In this document: piece by piece, positions 59,925-64,000 of the stretch | Layout of the letters: each line of letters starts with the position of its first letter | Numbering within the stretch: the stretch's first letter is position 1 | DNA from: Schistosoma mansoni | Taxonomy: Eukaryota; Platyhelminthes; Trematoda; Strigeidida; Schistosomatidae | Assembly: GCF_000237925.1 (NCBI RefSeq) | Contig: NC_031500.1 | Location: forward strand, 12,239,753 to 12,303,752 | Direction: 5' to 3' | DNA length: 64,000 nt | Translations under genes and position numbers: made by a program | The notes under the pieces: model-generated | Told to the model about the DNA's origin: nothing | The model's input: the letters and a program-made list of their open reading frames with translations, nothing else | Databases searched by the model: none

Positions 59925-60150
59925 GGCTTTATGCGACCGATGCACACCGTTTGTGGACCAGAAGCTCAATGATTAAGGCTCTTTACTTTCAACAGATCAG
60001 CCGCAGGCTTGAACAGTCAAGCTACACGGTTTCGAGACCCGCTCCACCTGCTACAGTTTGGGCAGTTGAGTAATATCATAAGGCCTTTATTACACTTAAA
60101 CTGTGACTTGAAACTAAGTGTACGAATCTGTATCTGTCAAATGAGTTGAG
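59925..60150 (+). repeat. SINE-like element with tRNA-type A/B boxes, copy 2
   Basis: AGCTCAATGATTAAGGCTC...TTTCGAGACCCGCTCCACC; shares its downstream part (ACTTGAAACTAAGTGT..., GTCAAATGAGTTGA) with 21030-21095. Confidence 0.55.
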
Positions 60151-60378
60151 ATTAATGACTTAAGCACTTGCTTTTGAAATACATATTTGTTGAAAATTTA
60201 AAAACCAGCTCCATCTACACCTCAGGTAACCAAGCAGTACCACAGTATGTGGGCGAAATAGACGTAATGAAATAGTGAAGGGACAAGTCGTAGCCAAATT
60301 ATTAGTTTTCTCATGAAAACTACTTTGAAATCCTAAGCAAACAAATTCTACAAAACAGAACCATTAGCCTACTAACAG

Positions 60379-60380
<2 letters not shown>

Positions 60381-60419
<39 letters not shown>
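60381..60419. repeat. (AT)n microsatellite
   Basis: The longest AT run in the window, about 19 units. Confidence 0.95.
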
Positions 60420-60421
<2 letters not shown>

Positions 60422-60824
60422 ATCAGTATCAAGCTAATGAATTACAAAAGAATTATCTGGTACAGGTGACAAAATGTTTGTAAATAAATATCAGTTCTCA
60501 TCCAACTGACTAGTTAGTAATTGACGTGCAGAAACCAACTGTGAGTCAATAGCTGGCTACATAAAGTATTCTAAATAAAAATTAGTTGATGAGATCTGAG
60601 AAATTATACCCTGACTACAGTTGTTTATGGAAAAATAACCACTAAGTTAACAAGACTGAATGGTCGTAAGGTTAGTGTCGTAAATGTTTTGCTACCAGAA
60701 AAATCTATGTCTTATTTTTAGCCTTAGAATTCCAATTCTTACGTTTTTTCGTCGAAGCTATGTGATGTAAGTAAACACTGTAATCTCCAGTCTCAATCAT
60801 TATTGATTCTCAGTTGTTATTTAT

Positions 60825-61345
60825 ATTTATTTATCTAAACACATAAATATTGGTACAAGGAAGCACCAGATAAATATGCGCCTCACAAATCTCATCTAAT
60901 TTGTGTCAGGGCTGTGATACTGCCCAGGTGCCCAGACTGAAGCAGGTGGTTTTCTTAGGGGGCCTCACCCGGAGCCTTTGACATAAAGGTCTAGTCCACA
61001 AGGCAGTGGAGCATCGTAAGGAGATGCAGTCCCATGGTAGCCGGTGACCAACGATTGATTCATTGGCCATTTGTTCCCTCAGGATACTGGAGCCCATGTG
61101 CACCATTGGTTTGGAATCAGGGTTTTCCAACTCCCCTAGGTGGACTCACCTTGTCCACCAACCCGGTTAAAGCGCCGGACATTCGCTTTTCGTCATCTCA
61201 CTTTTGTGAACAACACCCCCGCCACGAGAAATCAGTGAGTAGGACTTTCCTGGCAGAGGCTATATATTCGCGTGGCCATATGAGAGCATTTCGAGAGGGA
61301 GAGCAGACTCTCTCCACTCTCGGCCGTACCAGGGCATTTGGGGAT
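60825..61345 (-). repeat. Family C repeat, copy 7
   Basis: Close to full length and very similar to copy 1. The tail TTATATTTATTTATCTAAAC is on the left, and the element ends CCAGGGCATTTGGGGA on the right. Confidence 0.88.
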
Positions 61346-61349
61346 TTCG

Positions 61350-62190
61350 ATTTTATTATTGTTTTGTTCTATTTTAAACAGACTTATTACGTAGTGAAAT
61401 TTTCTATCTCTACAGCTAGCCAAAACTTTTTTTGAAAACCTGTTTCCCTCCTATTTATCACGTTCCGTGTTACGCAACAACCGAAGTGTTACTTGGTTGG
61501 ATTCTCATCAAGCTCTTGACTGGCATACTAGGCTTGTAACAATAATACAACAAACGCTCAGTTTTTATCTTATCAAGTGTGGGGCCCAATAATTGTGTAC
61601 TATTGAAATGAACATCTACGACGTCAGATACACAAATTTACAACAATGAACTTCTGTTCATTAAATTACTACGAGTACTAAAACGATGATTTCTCGATTT
61701 AAGTATATTGATTCGTTTGTACACAATCTCTCACCGCAACTCAAAGATGAATCGAGTGGTGATGAAATAACATCAGTAACCTTTAAACACAAATAATCGC
61801 AGTTTGTACCCTTCCCTAGTATGAACGAGATACAGAAAACATTTCAATGTTTAGAAAAATGATGGTTAGAATAACAAACATTGATTTGTTGAAAAATTCA
61901 GTGAAGCATTCGGGTATCAGTGTTGGCAAGAGTTAGAAATTAGATGAATATCAAATAGGACAGAATGATCCCAAGGATATTACTCATTACAAAAAGTAGT
62001 AGTGAAAATGACAGGATAAATTTCGAGTTACATGTTGCCTCAAGATAGTTTCTATGAAAACTTAATAATATTCAGGATCATTATTTAAAGTTACAGTGTC
62101 AAAAATTAATCATATTTTCTCCACGAATTTATTTAGTAGAGAGGGTTTGTAGATAGTGTTGAATTATTTAGTTAACGTCACGGATTGAGC
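61350..62190. other. No gene recognised
   Basis: AT-rich DNA right of family C copy 7; no motif identified. Confidence 0.45.
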
Positions 62191-62194
62191 TTGG

Positions 62195-62345
62195 TTAGAT
62201 AACCAATGAAAACCACGGCGCAGTGGACGACTGTGTTCAGTTCTAGTATGAGATTCAACAGTGGTGCGTATTTACAACCCGACTTAAGATAAAACCCAAG
62301 ATCTTAAGGTCTTGGAGTGAATAGGTAACTTTTAAATCACTAAGT
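62195..62345 (-). repeat. Decayed hammerhead-SINE relic
   Basis: On the minus strand: CACCACTGTTGAATCTCATACTAGAACTG...GTCGTCCACTGC, i.e. stem I and cleavage GTC are recognisable but the core is broken. Confidence 0.45.
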
Positions 62346-62489
62346 TAGAATACGATAATCCACATTTCTTATTATAATTAATTCATGACACAGAGCCTCA
62401 ATGTCTTCGATGATGATTGCATTATTGTGAGTTCTACCGGTCAAAAACTAGCACTATTAAAACCCTAGTGACAAATTTCAAGTGATAAT

Positions 62490-62800
62490 TAATGTGACCA
62501 CTGGAAATCGACCATGCCAGGAATGGGGCAATTATTAACTAATTCTAAATGGTTGAGCAAAATCGAGAATTAATTGAAGTTAAACAAATAAATCATTGGA
62601 TAAAACTTAGTATTTTAAAGGTTAAGCCCTCGCCAACAGACCTGAAGGCCATAGATTCAGTTTGAAGTAGGTTTATGGATGGATACTATGATTCCCACAC
62701 TAGGGCGAAATATCCCCGTCCAGTGTTCTTTGGTCTTCAATGGTTGTCTGACTAAGACCGGTTTGTTATGCAAATTATAAAATCTACAAACCCTTCATGT
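62490..62800 (+). repeat. Family A-derived diverged SINE, copy 2
   Basis: Same organisation as 51600-51900, including CACTAGGGCGAAATATCCCC, TCCAGTG and a terminal AAATCTACAAACCCTTCATG. Hammerhead core lost. Confidence 0.6.
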
Positions 62801-63057
62801 TAAAAAAATAGTATCCATGAGGCTCGCACAAACTGAACACACAAACTTCAAAACCAGTGAGTCGTAAATCAACCACTGAATATTCCAGGCTAAACTTAAT
62901 ATTAAAACGTAACCTGACTCGTCCTTTCGGGTAATGAATACTTCCGTTTCTGTAAGAAAGATTTACACGGATCTCTACAACAACCTTAAACCTTTACATA
63001 AAATATTAAATCAAACTTGAATCTATGATTAAAGCAGACTTTCGAAATTGAACTGAT

Positions 63058-63200
63058 GTGAAATGCGCACTGCTGAGGAGTCCCACAATAGGACGAAACG
63101 GCCTTCAAACAGTGTTTCCAGGTTTTCCATTGTGGTCTAGCTTTAATTGACTCATGATTTCAAATATGAAAAATACTGAAATCTCCACAAAACCTCTTCT
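63058..63200 (+). mobile_element. Family A 3' fragment with complete outer terminus
   Basis: Begins at the hammerhead (CTGAGGA, GTCC/GGAC, GAAA intact; cleavage triplet changed to TTC with AAA inserted). It runs through the 3' end to ATCTCCACAAAACCTCTTCTGA, the reverse complement of the left terminus of other copies, so both ends of the family share the outer terminus. Confidence 0.78.
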
Positions 63201-63469
63201 GATGTGAAAATGCCATGAAAAACCAATGGCGCCATACAAAGAATAAAAAATAAATATAAACCTCACTCGTAAAATACAAAGCAAACATATGTGTTAGTAA
63301 AACGAAATATCTTTTTTAATGAATAAAAACTTCAGATCATTAATACTTTTATACGTAAATCTTCTGTTGTCTAAAAAAGGTAAAAAATATTTCTGAATAG
63401 ATAATGCTCAAAATATTTGATTCTTCAAAAAAAGAAGAAAAACCCACTACCATTATGAATCAAAATGGA

Positions 63470-63870
63470 CTGACCAGTTGCAGTCCTAAAAACATTAATG
63501 GGAAGATCCAAACAAACAATACTAAGTAAATTCCAACTTCACCCCATTGCACAAGCAAGTGGCTATCAGGACTCAGTGGCCGAGTGGATAACGCGATGGC
63601 GTTTGAAGCGAAAGGTACTGGGTTCGAGTCCCAGAGTGAACATCAACTCTCAGTTGCAGGTACATTCAGTTGACTAGTCCCAAATAGGACGGAACGCGCG
63701 TTTTGGATTCCACTGCTAGCCACTATCCATCTCTGCTTACCATGCTTGTGAATTAAGGCTATATCGAGGCAATACGCACAGTATGCACATATGCCAATTA
63801 GAGACTGATCAGTTGCAGTCCTAAAACATCAATGGGAAGATCCAAACAAACAATACTAAGTAAATTTCAA
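63470..63870 (+). mobile_element. Family B (Sm-alpha-like): tail of one unit followed by a full unit
   Basis: 63470-63533 is a family B 3' tail. A full unit follows (about 63573-63870): A box TGGCCGAGTGGATAACGCG, B box GGGTTCGAGTCC, hammerhead segment, body and the same 3' tail (63805-63868). Spacing between the two tails is about 335 bp, a partial tandem. Confidence 0.83.
63664..63712 (+). ncRNA. Hammerhead motif (family B), core-dead subfamily
   Basis: Core TTGACTA and GGAA; cleavage region GTTT instead of GTCC. Stem II GTCC/GGAC is intact. Inactive by known hammerhead requirements. Confidence 0.75.
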
Positions 63871-64000
63871 AATGGATGAGGTTTTAACCAATTATGGCTT
63901 ACTGTTAAAGAAAGACATAATGTTTTATCTGGATTAAGTTCGGTTATCGACTTATTCAACGTGCAGAAAAGAAATACTAAATGACAGCTTATTTAATAAT

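Noticed and set aside
63573-63650. tRNA-like sequence with good A and B boxes
   Set aside because: It is the head of a repeated SINE (same at 52735-52800) and continues directly into a hammerhead segment; no proper acceptor stem.
1-64000. CRISPR arrays, prokaryotic operons, phage or integron structures
   Set aside because: No regularly spaced direct repeats or prokaryotic gene layout; spliced genes and repeats show this is eukaryotic DNA.

Overview
The window looks like a blood-fluke (Schistosoma) nuclear contig. The DNA is AT-rich and intron-dominated. Short exons carry GT-AG splice sites, and repeats make up much of the sequence. The repeats include tRNA-headed SINE-like elements carrying hammerhead-ribozyme motifs, a Penelope-like element with a GIY-YIG domain, and CR1/jockey-like and RTE-like LINE debris. 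I cannot name the species by eye. Two 200-N blocks (3784-3983 and 47610-47809) are assembly gaps.

Four host genes can be supported, each by several exons that join in phase. From left to right: (1) a class I SAM-dependent methyltransferase on the minus strand (exons 14494-14343, 5820-5596 and 2613-2211; the start lies further upstream and was not found). (2) An MBLAC1/SWIP-10-type metallo-beta-lactamase-fold protein on the minus strand (24841-24473 and 21489-21193), in which five of seven metal-ligand positions are replaced. (3) A synaptogyrin on the plus strand, with all four exons found (35855-35956, 37357-37579, 42316-42473, 44513-44755; 241 aa). (4) A GNB1L-like WD40 protein on the minus strand (50146-49789 and 48832-46702). 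Its long last exon is interrupted in this assembly by a gap plus part of a LINE endonuclease ORF, bracketed by a 46-bp duplication. Synaptogyrin and GNB1L are convergent. The four genes are functionally unrelated; there is no operon logic.

The rest is repeats. The most interesting is a family (called A here) that combines long foldback or inverted termini, a tRNA-like A/B-box segment and a hammerhead motif of the CUGAGGA type. Several copies are flanked by 11-14 bp direct repeats. A second family (B) matches the description of the known schistosome Sm-alpha hammerhead SINE; two of its copies share the same core-breaking changes. A third family (C) is a ~500-bp element with an (AAAT)n-type tail, present seven times on both strands. 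LINE fragments cluster at 30.7-34.6 kb and inside the synaptogyrin introns. Penelope-type debris is at 27.7-28.6 kb, and a 130-bp-arm foldback with a Penelope-like terminus is at 54.7-55.0 kb.
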